A stretch of DNA of 64,000 nt, taken from positions 434,001-498,000 of the forward strand of contig NC_060114.1 of NCBI RefSeq assembly GCF_021155765.1. Direction: 5' to 3'. The position numbers and the translations under genes were made by a program. Source of the stretch: Diprion similis. Its lineage: Eukaryota > Arthropoda > Insecta > Hymenoptera > Diprionidae. The number at the start of each line of letters is the position of its first letter. The stretch's first letter is position 1. The notes beneath the pieces are model-generated. The model ran no database searches and was not told the origin of the DNA. It saw only the letters and a program-made list of their open reading frames with translations. Positions 32,738 to 43,408 of this stretch are shown here, piece after piece.

Positions 32738-33480
32738 CAGAACCTTCCAGAATTCAACGTTGCACCGAAAACCGATGGACGCAGGCCTCTCGACGTCAAG
32801 TCGCGACTCGTCGGACGATTCCGAGAATTGTTTGTCTGCCTAAGATTCCGAGAATCGGTTCAGGGTCGCAGGTTATCTTTCTCACGGCTCCGGAACCTTC
32901 CAGAATTCAACGTTGCACCGAAAACCGATGGACGCAAGCCTTTCAACGTCAAGTCGAAACTCGTCGACCGATTCCGAGAACTGTTTGTCAGCCTAAAATT
33001 CCGAGAATTCGTTCAGGGTCGTCGTATTCAACGTCGCACTGCAATCCTTCGACCTCGGGCTGCTTGACGTCAAGTCGAAACTTGTTGGAGTCATTGCGTA
33101 AGCCTCCCCAACGTCGGACTTCCGCCTCGAAACCTCTCGATCGTTGGAGAATCTTCTAGAACTTTCTGGAAGCTATCAACGCGACACGTGCGACGATTCT
33201 TGTTCGAACGTTGGAGGATTCACAGGGGTGCGCTCGAACGTTTGAGGGTTCGCAGTTGCGCTCGGTAAGGCAGATTCTCGATCCCGCTCGATCACGCTCG
33301 ATAAGCATGGTAAGGGTAAGATCTATGGTAACTGACAGAGCACTTCTTACCGACCGGCATGATTTCTTACCGACCGGCACGTCAATTTAGGGAATTTCTT
33401 ACCGACCGGCACGCCAATCTAGGGGATTTCTTACCGACAAGGATCAAAACGATGGTAACCCCTTACCGACAAGACTCAAA
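32738..33480 (-). repeat. Polinton terminal inverted repeat, right
   Basis: Inverse of 19120-19912. Contains four to five units of the type TTTCTTACCGACCGGCACG at 33353-33475, more regular than in the left arm, and direct internal repeats of the CGTTGCACCGAAAACCGATG block at 32757 and 32910. Confidence 0.8.
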
Positions 33481-33509
33481 GTGATGGTAACGCAGAACGC
33501 TGACGGCTC

Positions 33510-33960
33510 GCCGGAGTGGGGATAACCTTGATGGGTTTGCGTCCGGGCTGGGCGGCGGCGGGGGGAGGGTGCTTTGCCGGTACAGTAGGTATTTCTACGC
33601 AGAATCCCCCTTGTTTTGCTACTCACGGTCACCTTCGCCGAACCGATGGTCACGGAGGAAATTTCCCCGGACCCAGTGCCACTCCGATCCGCCTCGCCAG
33701 ACTTTTCCTTTTCCACGTAGGCCGGCTCGTCACGACCGGAGACCGCCGACACGCCTTCGACTCTACCGGAAACGGCCGCAACAGCGCCGAAGACGCAACG
33801 ACCCGAACAACCGGACCCAAGGACTTGCCGGAATTGCGACGAGGTCGGTCACCTCGCAAGGTAATGTACGAAGCCAAAGCGCCGCTACTGTTTCGGCTGC
33901 GGGGAAAAAGGCGTGACAAAGTCAGAGTGCCCGAAATGCCGCGCATCCTGGGCGCTTGAT
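33510..33960 (+). pseudogene. Gypsy-type Gag fragment with two zinc knuckles
   Basis: One frame reads a Pro/Ser/Thr-rich linker and then two retroviral zinc knuckles: CRNCDEVGHLAR-stop-C (TAA at 33862-33864) and CFGCGEKGVTKSEC (from about 33889). The region starts next to the Polinton right repeat. The part just outside the repeat (GTAGGTATTTCTAC...) is the inverse-oriented homologue of the start of the gag remnant at 19049. No protease or reverse transcriptase follows. Confidence 0.65.
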
Positions 33961-33969
33961 TTTTATGAG

Positions 33970-34950
33970 AGGCACGCGACTCGGCCACGAAAGACACAAC
34001 CGAACACGCCAATCGGACCGTATGACCGCCGAGATCGTCTAGGTCCGTAGGCTTCAGCAATTGAATGAAAAAATATCTTCTAAATGCTCTTTCGGCCCGT
34101 TTAATTCAAAATTTCATTTCGACCTTCGCTTCACGAAAAAAAAAAAACTTAAATTCTCTACCGTCAAAAATCTCCCGCTACCGTGAAAACTTTCTACCGT
34201 CTTAAGCTACCGTGTAAATTCAAACGATCACATCAACGTGAACTAAAAACCACTTTCTACCGTCTTGAGCTACCGTGAAAAAACTTCGATTCTGACTTAT
34301 TCCGTCAGCGTTTAATCGTTCATTCTCGTTCGTATCTTCAAAATTTAACCTCTCGTTTATCTTTTCGAAACCATTTAAAATGTCCTTTATATCAACTGAA
34401 GTTTCGCAAAACAGTCACTAACTGTAACAGAAAAATTCCTTCAACAAAAACAACCAAAATCTACTGTACTCTGATGTACTCGACCAAGTTACCTGACGCA
34501 TTTTTTTTGTGTGATCTCTTACCTTGTCTAACGTTACAAATCGACTCAATTTTGAGTGCGATTCTTTAGCTAGTGTCACAAACTGGCACCCTTGTAGCTT
34601 ATCTTTTTCTAACGTTACAAATTGGCAACCTTCTCTTTTCTTTTCTCTAGCGTTACAAATCGTTCTCTTTTATCTAGCGTTACAAATTGTTTATCTTTTC
34701 TCTACCGTCTACCTTCTCTAACGTTACAAAGTAGCACTCACTAGTATCTCGTGGAAATTACCGAAGCTTTGCTTTTCTTTAGCTCTAAGCTAACCTTTTC
34801 TTTACTGCTATCTTTTCGCTGTTGTTGGAAACTAACAACAAAAACACTTATTCGCTAGTATACAGGTCAGTATCGTATAAAAGAAAAACTAGAGGCTTCG
34901 TAACTTTACCTAGGCAAAAGACCTGCCCGGTCTCCCCCAGGGGGGGTGGA
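33970..34950. other. Non-coding, simple-motif-rich sequence
   Basis: T-rich sequence with many CTACCGT motifs (34155-34290) and the repeat array listed separately. No gene. Likely retrotransposon-derived. Confidence 0.4.
34528..34735 (+). repeat. Irregular array of TCTAACGTTACAAATTG-type units
   Basis: Six copies of the core CTARCGTTACAAA, or close variants, start at about 34528, 34566, 34607, 34650, 34673 and 34718, spaced 23-45 bp. Confidence 0.7.
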
Positions 34951-35667
34951 GTTGTAACGTGGCATTTCAGAATGGCTCGTTACAAGGCTAAAAATCTGAA
35001 GGAAACTACCGGAAACGCGTCCCTGGCGGGGTACTCCAAGCAAGCTCGATACGATATAGGCGAAAAATACTAGATACTAATATTTTCTGTATAAATTTTG
35101 TAATCCCGCGCTTCGGCGCAAGCTAAACAGGTACCGTAACCACGATCATCGAGGGATCAACACGTTTCTTTGATTCACCGAGTGGTCGACAACTACCGAA
35201 AACTACAGTTCCAGCTACCGACGAACTCAACTACCGTTCCGTAAACATGAATCTCCCGTACAACTTTGAATGCCTACGTTTTCAGATGCCGTAAGTTCGA
35301 CATTAAGGGCAGACCGCAGCCTGTCGTCCACCGACTCACCGGCCAGGAGGCGGACCGAACCCAAAACACTATCCCGAGTTGATAAAGCCCTCGTTCTGAG
35401 GATCGACGCAGCCTTCCTGTCAGTAAGGGCTACAATCATTGTGAGTCATGGTCTACGGACGATGAGGTGCTGTAAGCCGCCGTGTGACTGCATGGTATTC
35501 GTGACATATCGTGGGCAGAAGGCCACTGCCTAGACGACGAAGCCGGTGGAGGCAAACAATGAGGAGTTGCACTTCATCCGGTAACTTTCCGGAGGTAGCC
35601 TACGTACCTGCCTACGTCAAGGGAACCCCCAATGACAGGCAACCTGGACGGGGCAGGATCGTTTCTA

Positions 35668-36132
35668 CAGATATCATTTTTGCAGAGTTCGTTTCTACAG
35701 AGTTCGTTTGTACAGAATTGCCGGGGCAGGATCGTTTCGACAGAATTCGTTTCTACAGATATCGTTTCTACAGAATTCAGGTCTGCAAGTCCATTTCGTT
35801 TCTACAAGTGGCGGTCAAATAATTTAATTTAAATTAAATTAAATTAAACCGAATAAAATTGAAATGTACGAAATTTACAATTAAATGTATGAGAAACGAA
35901 CATCTACGACGGAATTCTGTAGAATCGAACTTCCAAATCTAAATTCTGTAGAAACGAACTGCGTGTCGCAATTCTGTAGAAAAGAACTCTGTAGAAACGG
36001 TGTTGACTCGAATAGAACTAAAATAATTCTGTAGAATCGAACTGTGTAGAAAATATTCTCTGTAGAAACGAACTCTGTAGAAAAGAACTCTGTGGAAACG
36101 GTGCTCTGTAGAAACGATTCTGTAGAAACGGT
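35668..36132. repeat. Inverted array of 15-bp units
   Basis: The left side (35668-35792) has about six units like GTTTCTACAGAATTC. The right side (35917-36132) has about ten of the inverse, TCTGTAGAAACGAAC. The middle (35820-35850) is TTAATTTAAATTAAAT-like. The whole can fold back on itself, and the core TTCTACAGAA pairs with TTCTGTAGAA. Confidence 0.8.
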
Positions 36133-36489
36133 GCCGACTCACCTGGACAGTATAACGAAGCAGCCGGAGAAAAGTACGTGTTGGTGTCAACTACGCATCA
36201 TCTAGCGGTAATCGTCGACAACGCGTAGCCGATATTCGCCAGAGGGATGACCAAATTATGGTGGGGAACGAATGACCAATGAAGGGGAGGACGAATCACT
36301 TGACGACAGCGGCGAGATCACTGATCCGGACTCCGAACTCTGCCTATTCTACGCTCAACCCGCCAGGAGACAGCATACCGAAGAATATCTTGCTCTCGTT
36401 AATTTAGACTTCCTTCAACTTTCCGTATTCTTCCTCTATCGTTCCTGTTCCTTCTCATTATCTCTAATACTTTTTCGCCTATTCGGACT

Positions 36490-36710
36490 ATCCGGACCCG
36501 ACACATTCGACACTTCAAGCCCGACTATCCGGATTATTCGGATATCTCGAATACCCGATCAACCGGATTATCCGGGTACTTCGAGTTCTTCGATGCCCGA
36601 TGATCCGAGCTATCTGAACTATTCGGATAGTTCGAGTACCCGGATACCTAAATATCCAAACTACCCGAACTCTTCAAATATGTTCGAATACTCAGATATA
36701 TATCCATAAG
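36490..36710. repeat. hAT subterminal repeats, left
   Basis: Irregular units of 12-20 bp around CGGACTATCCGGATTATTCG and TTCGAGTACCCGGATA. The centre TATCCGGATA is a perfect palindrome. The same type of unit occurs at 41515-41750. Confidence 0.75.
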
Positions 36711-38791
36711 AGTACGAATGCTTTGTGCTTTTCAACTCTAAGCCCGAAATTATGCATTACAAATTTGCACGACACTTATTCTTTTCAACGTCTGACAGTG
36801 AACAGTCTTGCTACACAAATCTACTGAAAACACAGCGAAAACGTGCCCTTCGCATGTCCTCTATACAGCAGCTCTATCGTTTCACGATGAGTGTTACTGT
36901 ATTCGAGCTCATTTTACTACGCCGCGGCTACCATATGCTTCTTAGAGTTCTTAGTGCCCACAGAAGAATGTAAAATTTTTCTTATTCTCTGTGTTCGTAT
37001 TAAGTTCGATACGTGAATTATCAATTATAATTCTTTTTGAAATTACAACAATGCCGCGTTTAACGAGTTTGGTGTGGAAATATTGTGAACGATCTAAGCT
37101 CGGCATTAAAGCCACGTTTAATCTTTGCAAAGAAGTTTTACAAACAAAAGGATCGACATCTTCGTTAATTAGACATCTTGAAGCTATACATGGATATATG
37201 GCCGAACAAGAAGACGATGACGAAATTCTTCGGAAACGTAACAGGTACGCACGTTTTTTAAAATAATAGTTCGAATCGCTGAAAAATGAAAATATTATAA
37301 TTAAATCAATTTTTTCTACATTTTCGAGCTTTGAACTCTATAAATTTATCCACTAAATTTACGTACAATATGATGTTAGCATGTTGATCAATGAGCAATT
37401 GATTATACGTTCAGAAATCTTTCGAGAAGAATCGAACGGATTCTGATGAAAATTTGTATTCCAAGATTTTTTGACTTGTTGAAAACGACTTTATAGTTAA
37501 TTCGACAAATTGATTTCACAGTTATATTGAAATACCATCGTGATTACTGTTTTCAATGGTATTGTGAGAATTCATTAATTCATGTTTTTTGAACCGTAAT
37601 CTATCTCTCATGCGACTAGATATGCTGATGAACTGGAACAAGACGATTCCATGGATATTGAAGTCGATGAATCTGCTACAGTTCGCCTACCGTCAACATC
37701 CCGCGTAATCTTGGAAGTAGAGTCTGCTGGTGATTCGAACGACTCATTTTCCAACAATCAACCATCCACTTCGCGACAAAACAATCAATTACTTTCACAC
37801 AACAATGACAGTGAATTCGGAACCTTCGCTAGAGCCCAGCCTACATCACGTTCTACTATTAGATACCGTGGTCGAGTACAATCTGTGGCAGGTGGTGCTC
37901 GACCGAATCGCCCATGTAATCGGGATCGAGTCGAGTTGATTAGTCAAAGTTTGACAAAAGTGGTTGTGAACGATATGTTGCCGTTGTCGTTTATCTCGAG
38001 CAAAGGCTTGCGCGACTTTATGGAGGTCGTGGAGCCCAATTATAGAGTGCCCTGCAAACAAACTATAAAAAACCGATTGCAACTTTTGTACGATCAAGTT
38101 TCGGCAAAGCTTAGTCTAGAATTGTCGGTCGGGTGCAACAGCTATGGCTTGGACTTCAGACTGTTGGTCATCTCGAAGTCAGAATTCATACATCACTGTG
38201 ACGACACACTTTCTTGATGCAACTTGGACACCAAAATCATTCACTTTGGCTACCGAAGAATTGAACGAGCGGCATACAGCTGTGAACTTGACCGCCAAGC
38301 TCCAGAGTATCATGACTGAGTGGAAGATTGTCGGGAAAGATGTTGGTGTCGTTACAGATAGCGCGGCAAATGCGAAGAACTCGGTGAGAGACCTCAAAAT
38401 TTATTAATTTACGACAGTATTACTTGTGCAGCACACACGCTCCAACTTTGCATTACGAAAGCGTTGAAAATTGAAGCTATTTCTGTAATTTGTGAAAAAG
38501 CTGCCAAGGTTGTTGGTCATTTCCGTCACTCGAATATTACTTCAACTGCTCTGGAGAAGAAACAAGAACAACTTTGCTTGAGAAAATTAAAATTGATTCA
38601 AAGTGTCTCTACCAGATGGGATAGCACTTACGCCATGCTGGATAGGCTGCTCATGAACCGGAATCCTGTGATGAATGTTCTGTCTGATCGAACAGTAACT
38701 AGTACTGCAATCGCCGAACGCTTGGAAATTTCGGAACGCGAATGGTTGACAATGGAGAACTTGCGGAAAGTTTTGAGGCCATTGCAGGTTG

Positions 38792-40676
38792 AAAGTTGAA
38801 AGTTGACAGTATTTATTTGTATTCCCATAGCGATGTTGGGAAACAGGTTGAGACAGTCAATCGAAAGAGGTACAATGTAGTACAAGAAGCATTTATAAAC
38901 TTACATTAGAACTAGAGACTTATTCTAGACAAGACTAAGATTAAGACTAAAACTGAGACTACAGCTTGCCCAAAGCGATGTATAACAGAAACGACTGAGG
39001 AATAGCGAAGAATGAAGAAACCGAAAGAAGAAACTAGAGGCACGTAGTGTCCATTCTAACTAGGAAAGAAGAAAAATAAAGAAAGAAAAGAAAAGAAAAG
39101 AAAGGGGCTCTCCAGTCCGAAAGAGGTACTGATGAATTGTGTGCTCGAAGGCAGCAAGCTTGTCAAGAGTGGAGACGAAAACGAAATTTAGCCGGGAGAG
39201 AAACTTCTAGTGGCGAGTGGCGCATGCAGCCGTCAGGGAGTTTCGGATGTCCTGCGAGTGTCGGCTGAAATAGCCGGAGCAACCGAAACGGACGTGGAAA
39301 CAGTAGCCGGAAATCTTGCCTCAAAGGCGGCAAGTGAAGGGGGCAAAGAGATACGGTGGATATGTGCACCGTCAGACCTCCTGATCAGAATAGCACCCTC
39401 TCTTTGCCAGACGTACTTGAAGCCACGAGACTTCGCGACGGCCTTGGCTGAAACTAACAGCTTACGAGTCTCGCGAGGAAGGGCCTCATGGACGTAGATA
39501 GTGGAAATGGGTCCCAGGGGAATTACTGGTAGGTCAAGAGTGTGCAACGACCCTCTCTGCTTTTTAGCAGCCAAAATACGAAGCGCCATTGCTTTGGAGG
39601 AAAGCCGCACAACAAGTGGAATTGGGCTATCCTTGCGAGCCTTAGAGGGAGGGATCAGAAACCGACAGGCGAAAATGTCCGCATTGTCAATAGGCACATC
39701 AGGCGCAGCAGCTAGCCCAGTAACAGCGGGGCGAATACCCTCAGCAGTGGAACAAGGGATCCCCGAGATAATGACCTCCGCGTCGCATAGGCGAGCTCTT
39801 CTCGATCCGCTTCTCGCAACCTCCTCAGATCCGTGACTGCCTCCTGCAGCAGGCGATTTTGGGCCTGAAGTTCTTTAATCCGTGCGGCATTGTCATGGAT
39901 CTGTGCCTGCATAGCCGGTAGAGCATCAAACCGACTCTCCAGAGCGTCGAATCGACGATCCATGTCCGCCTTCAGCTGACGGAAGAGAGCCTCCATGGAG
40001 GCCGAGCCGACGACGGTGGCCGTGGGCTGAGCAACGGCGGGCACTTCAGATGAGCAGGACGTGAACGAAGCGCCAGACTGTACGTGTTCCACAGCAACGT
40101 CAGGGCAGCAATGCTGGGAGCCGGTCTGCAAAGTTTTCTTCCGGTAGCAGCCGGGATGATGGTAGGACTTGCAACCGGTGCAGAAAATCGCCTCCTTTAC
40201 TACATTTTTCGAACAGATCGGACAGATAGAACTGGCGCCATGGATCCTAGTGTAGTGGGTTGGGATGTCGGCCGTCGGACAGTGACCGACACAAAATGAA
40301 CAGTTCGGCAGTGGATGAGCAGCTCGATAGGTGGAGCGGCAGTTACGGTGACAATAAAGTTGAAACGCCAGGCCGCTGGTAAGGATGAAGCAAGGGCCTT
40401 CTGATTGGTCGAGATGATCAAGCCAGGAACGTAGCGCAGAGGAAACCGTTGACAGGCGAAGGTTATCTTCACCCAAGCGATTCAGGAAAAGCCGGATAAA
40501 TCAAGCAGCAAGGCAGCGAGAGAAGCAACTGCAAGTCCCGAGTGGGCTTGCAGGAAGGCGCATGCAAGAATCTCTGTAAAAAGAATGCCCGAAGTCAAAG
40601 AGCGGCAGAAAACCAAGAAAACAAAGAGAGCGAAAGAGATGACATGCAGAGCGTACTCACGTTAGGTTAGCCTTGC
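38792..40676 (-). mobile_element. ORF1-only LINE insertion, TSD GTTG
   Basis: The hAT reading frame continues across the insertion if 38792-40676 and one copy of GTTG (38788-38791 / 40677-40680) are removed. On the minus strand the 3' end is a short tandem CAACTTT tail. The element carries an ORF1 with zinc fingers and coiled coil but no endonuclease or reverse transcriptase. ORF1 is followed by about 440 bp of 3' sequence including a GAAAA-type run (39082-39103). Confidence 0.8.
39233..40476 (-). pseudogene. LINE ORF1: zinc fingers, coiled coil, C-terminal domain; one frameshift
   Basis: The minus frame from 40476 codes a C2H2-like CSFCVGHCPTADIPTHYTRIH, a PHD-like CPICSKNVVKEAIFCTGCKS...C, and a coiled coil (MDRRFDALESRFDAL, RIKELQAQNRLLQEAV). 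Near 39795 the frame shifts by one base. The downstream frame codes AEVIISGIPCSTAEGI, VVRLSSKAMALRILAAK, IYVHEALPRETRKLLVSA, FKYVWQREGAILIRRSDG, the conserved C-terminal part of LINE ORF1 proteins of the CR1/Jockey/I group. ORF1 binds RNA in such elements. No ORF2 follows. Confidence 0.78.
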
Positions 40677-41514
40677 GTTGCGACTACGGTTTTGTGCAGT
40701 GATTCACTCGCGCCAACGTCAATGGTCCGACCAATCGTTTTTAAACTCCGTGACATCCATCTTAAAGAATCGATTGAGGACGATCACCTCATGGAATCAT
40801 TCAAAACATCTCGGCGAAACGAGCTGACGATAAGATTCGACCTGGAGCATAATCCTGCGTATAAGGTGACCGCGAGACAAATAGCAAGTTTCCTAGATCC
40901 TCGGTATAAAGATTTGCTAGTCGAGTCTCCACAAGCTCGAAAAGATGTAGTAGCGTTTGTGAAGGGGTATTCCGTCGACGAAGAGATGGACGAAACAGAA
41001 GACTCAAGACACGAAACAGCTATGGATTTCTTGTTTCAGGCAGCGCAAAAGCGTCATACAGTCCAAGCTCAGGTCGAAATGTACCTCATTGAGTCACAAA
41101 TCAGCCACAATTCAAATCCGTATAAATGGTGGGCGACACGTGAAAAACGATATCCCGCTTTGGCAGATCTTGCTCGACAATATCTATGCATTCCCGCTAC
41201 ATCGGCAAGCTCCGAACGAGTGTTTTTGACGGCTGGAAATATTGTGAGCCCAAAGATAAGCTGTTTACTGCCAGAAAATGTCAATCTTCTAGTTTTTTTA
41301 TATCAGAATAGGAGTCATTCATAATGTTGCTCGTGTCGTGATTCCAGTTCGGTCACTGTAGTTGTGCTGAATCTTGAATAAATTGTGGGGCCAATGAAAA
41401 GGAATTGTCTATTTTTTTATTTTACATAATTTTTGTATTCTACCTTCATAGATATCACCTCGATCGCGGTATCGGCCAATTACCTGAATGAGTTCAGACT
41501 AATCTTTGGAGTCA

Positions 41515-41755
41515 TACGGGTACTTGAACTATCTGAATACTCGATCCAACAAAATATTCGAACGATCCGAATACTCGAACTAAGTGGATAGCCGGACTAT
41601 GCAGATATTCGAACTACTCGAGAAACCGAACTATCCGGATATCCGAACTGCTTAGGAACTCCAACTATCTGGATATCCGAACTATTCGGATTTGAAGTTT
41701 CAGATCTCGCGGATCCGGGTATCACACATATCAGGATAGTCGGGTAATTCGGACA
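41515..41755. repeat. hAT subterminal repeats, right
   Basis: Units such as CGAACTATCCGGATATCCGA and CTATCTGGATATCCGAAC, matching the left array at 36490-36710 in type and including the palindrome TATCCGGATA. Confidence 0.75.
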
Positions 41756-41770
41756 AAAATGCGAGCACTA

Positions 41771-43404
41771 ATCGCTATCGCTACCGTTTCTCCATCATTT
41801 TCGCACCCACTATCGTTTTGATCATTAGCTTTAATCCCCTCCCGTAAATTCATTTCCTTTCTTTATCTGCAATTTTCTCTCGTCAAGTTCATTTTGATTT
41901 AAAATCAGTGTTGTTTAATACCGTCGCCGACTAAGGTAAAGCTTTTACCTCTCTATCGTATCGTTACGAAGTTACGCTCTTTTCTATTTCTCGTATCGTA
42001 TCTTAATTATCGTTTTGGTTGCATCAAATGATGCCAGTATCTTTGTGAATCATAGCTCCCGGACGTTGAGGTGCTGTAAGCCACCGTGCGACTGCATGAT
42101 TTCGTTATACCTATAATTAATTTACGAAAACTTATCGTTGAGCGACCTCGTAACTACCAAATAAATATCTTTTGTATCTCTAATTTTCTCTAATTCTCGT
42201 AATTTTATGCTAAAATTGCTTTTGTAATTTCTACCGTCTCTTAATATCGCTATCTTGAATTTTCTTTACTAATATTTCCTATCGCTTTGTATCGTATCGC
42301 TTATTTTGTATTATTTGCTTTGTGCATGAATTTTTGTATCATATATCGAGCTACTTCAAGTACAGCCGAGCGTAGATTAAGTCGCTAAATACTACCGCAC
42401 CTTTGTTTCTTTCGCTTATTATTGATCTGTATTTCTTATTACCTTGTAATATTTTCTTGTTTCCCGAATATCGTACATCTTTGTAATCTTAAGTTGCTTA
42501 TTGTAAACAGATGTATTTAGTGTATTATTTTTATCTTGCAAACCCTCCTCTAAATCTCTTAGTATCGCATAAATTTTGTATTCTCTCTCGTTATTGTAAT
42601 TTCGAATTTCCTTGCTAATGTAATATCGTAATTTTGACCGTTGTAAATTTTCGATTCACTCGTGAATAATTCTCTTGTATAAGCTCCCGATATTTGTGAA
42701 TTGTATATAACTGTCAATCTCTCTTGCTAATTACCGTTTGTCGTAATTTCGATATTATTTTCTTATCACTATCGTTCTGAGCTATCGTCAATTCTGTCAA
42801 CTACCGATTTTCGCTCAAGTTTCACTCTTGCTGTAATTTAACAAATTAACAATTCTCGTAGTGTCGCCTTTCGGAATTTGGGTAAAATCACGTCACCCAG
42901 TGACGTCTAGTTTAAGTAGACTTTTTGCATTATATCGCTTATCCCGACCTACGCTTAATTTTTCCTTTGCTGACTATCACCTTTGTTCAAGCTAGCGTTC
43001 AACTTTCATCTATCGAAAACAACTCTCATTGACTAATTATCTATTGCTATCTTTCCATAACCAATTTGACCAATCTACCGCTTGTGAACTGATTGATAAT
43101 ACACGACTGATTGACTTGTTAATTTCCTTGATTTGAGCTTATTTCTTAATTTCTTTACTTCGCTTATTTCCGTAATTGTTGTAACTGCCTTGGATACCGC
43201 CACTCTATCAGTTCGTATGAGTACTAGAGCCTAACCAGCCAGACAACGAGCTCTCTAATTATTATTACCGTATCGTATCTTTCCCTTTTATCTAAAAATT
43301 GACGCTGAAGCGTCTGGCGCCCAACGAGTACCTTTTCTTATCTTCAAATATCGTATCGAATAATTGGAGAATCGCGCCATAGTGTCAACGGTAAGTCCTC
43401 GTCA
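41771..43404. other. T-rich LTR-like sequence without genes
   Basis: Many TATCGT, TAATTTC and ACCGT motifs and no long frame. Ends in the LTR-like terminus at 43404. Confidence 0.4.
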
Positions 43405-43408
43405 GAGG

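Larger units (their letters stand above)
19120..33480. mobile_element. Polinton/Maverick element, about 14.4 kb, gene set nearly complete
   Basis: The element is bounded by inverted repeats of roughly 750 bp and carries the diagnostic gene combination of Polintons: retroviral-type integrase with chromodomain, protein-primed DNA polymerase B, adenain-like cysteine protease and FtsK/A32-type packaging ATPase. It also has a major capsid protein, a penton-like protein, a hydrophobic accessory protein, a phospholipase A2 protein, a fiber-like protein and two further conserved genes. Genes on the left run leftward. ATPase, coiled-coil, fiber-like and integrase genes run rightward from a shared promoter near 24.0 kb. 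The polymerase runs leftward. Stops or frameshifts occur in at least four genes. Exact outer ends and the 6-bp target duplication could not be fixed because similarity between the flanks continues outward. Confidence 0.93.
37051..41324 (+). pseudogene. hAT transposase (BED finger, DDE, dimerisation region), broken
   Basis: Exon 37051-37244 encodes a BED-type finger, SLVWKYCERSKLG...NLCKEVLQTKGS...LIRHLEAIH, in which the first Cys of CxxC is Phe. A donor AACAG|GTACGC joins in frame to an exon from 37620 (YADELEQDDSMD). The core includes AWTSDCWSSRSQNSYITVT, VGVVTDSAANAKNSV, CAAHTLQLCITKAL and VSTRWDSTYAMLDRL. The end has WWATREKRYPALADLARQYL and SASSERVFLTAGNI, the hAT dimerisation signature. 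Frame breaks lie near 38140 and 38400. A LINE splits codon Val after PLQ at 38791. Removing it with one GTTG restores the frame at that point. Confidence 0.9.
36468..41770 (+). mobile_element. hAT element with nested LINE
   Basis: The right end reads, inverted, TAGTGCTCGCATTTTTGTCC. The left end reads TACTTTTTCGCCTATTCGGA. Flanks ATCTCTAA (36460-36467) and ATCGCTAT (41771-41778) agree at 6 of 8 positions, fitting an old 8-bp duplication. Subterminal arrays of CTATCCGGATA-type motifs lie inside both ends. The element holds a BED-finger hAT transposase, now broken, and a 1,885-bp LINE insertion (38792-40676). Termini are my best reading; the transposase identity is firm. Confidence 0.75.
34953..43404 (+). 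mobile_element. Possible LTR split by a hAT element
   Basis: The left end TGTAACGTGGCATTTC matches the start of the solo LTR at 10824 (TGTAACGTGTCATTT). The right end ...CCTCGTCA at 43404 matches its 3' end. TGGCGCCCAAC lies 78 bp before the right end. Flanks are GAGT (34949-34952) and GAGG (43405-43408). Without the hAT (36468-41770) about 3.1 kb remains, longer than the 1.84-kb solo LTR, so further inserts or rearrangement are needed. A block at 35440-35507 recurs at 42045-42108 (GAGGTGCTGTAAGCC...), also suggesting rearrangement. This is a tentative reading. Confidence 0.35.

Noticed and set aside
36725..36973. 82-codon frame at the left end of the hAT element
   Set aside because: No link to the BED exon in phase and no conserved motif. 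It lies in the non-coding subterminal region.
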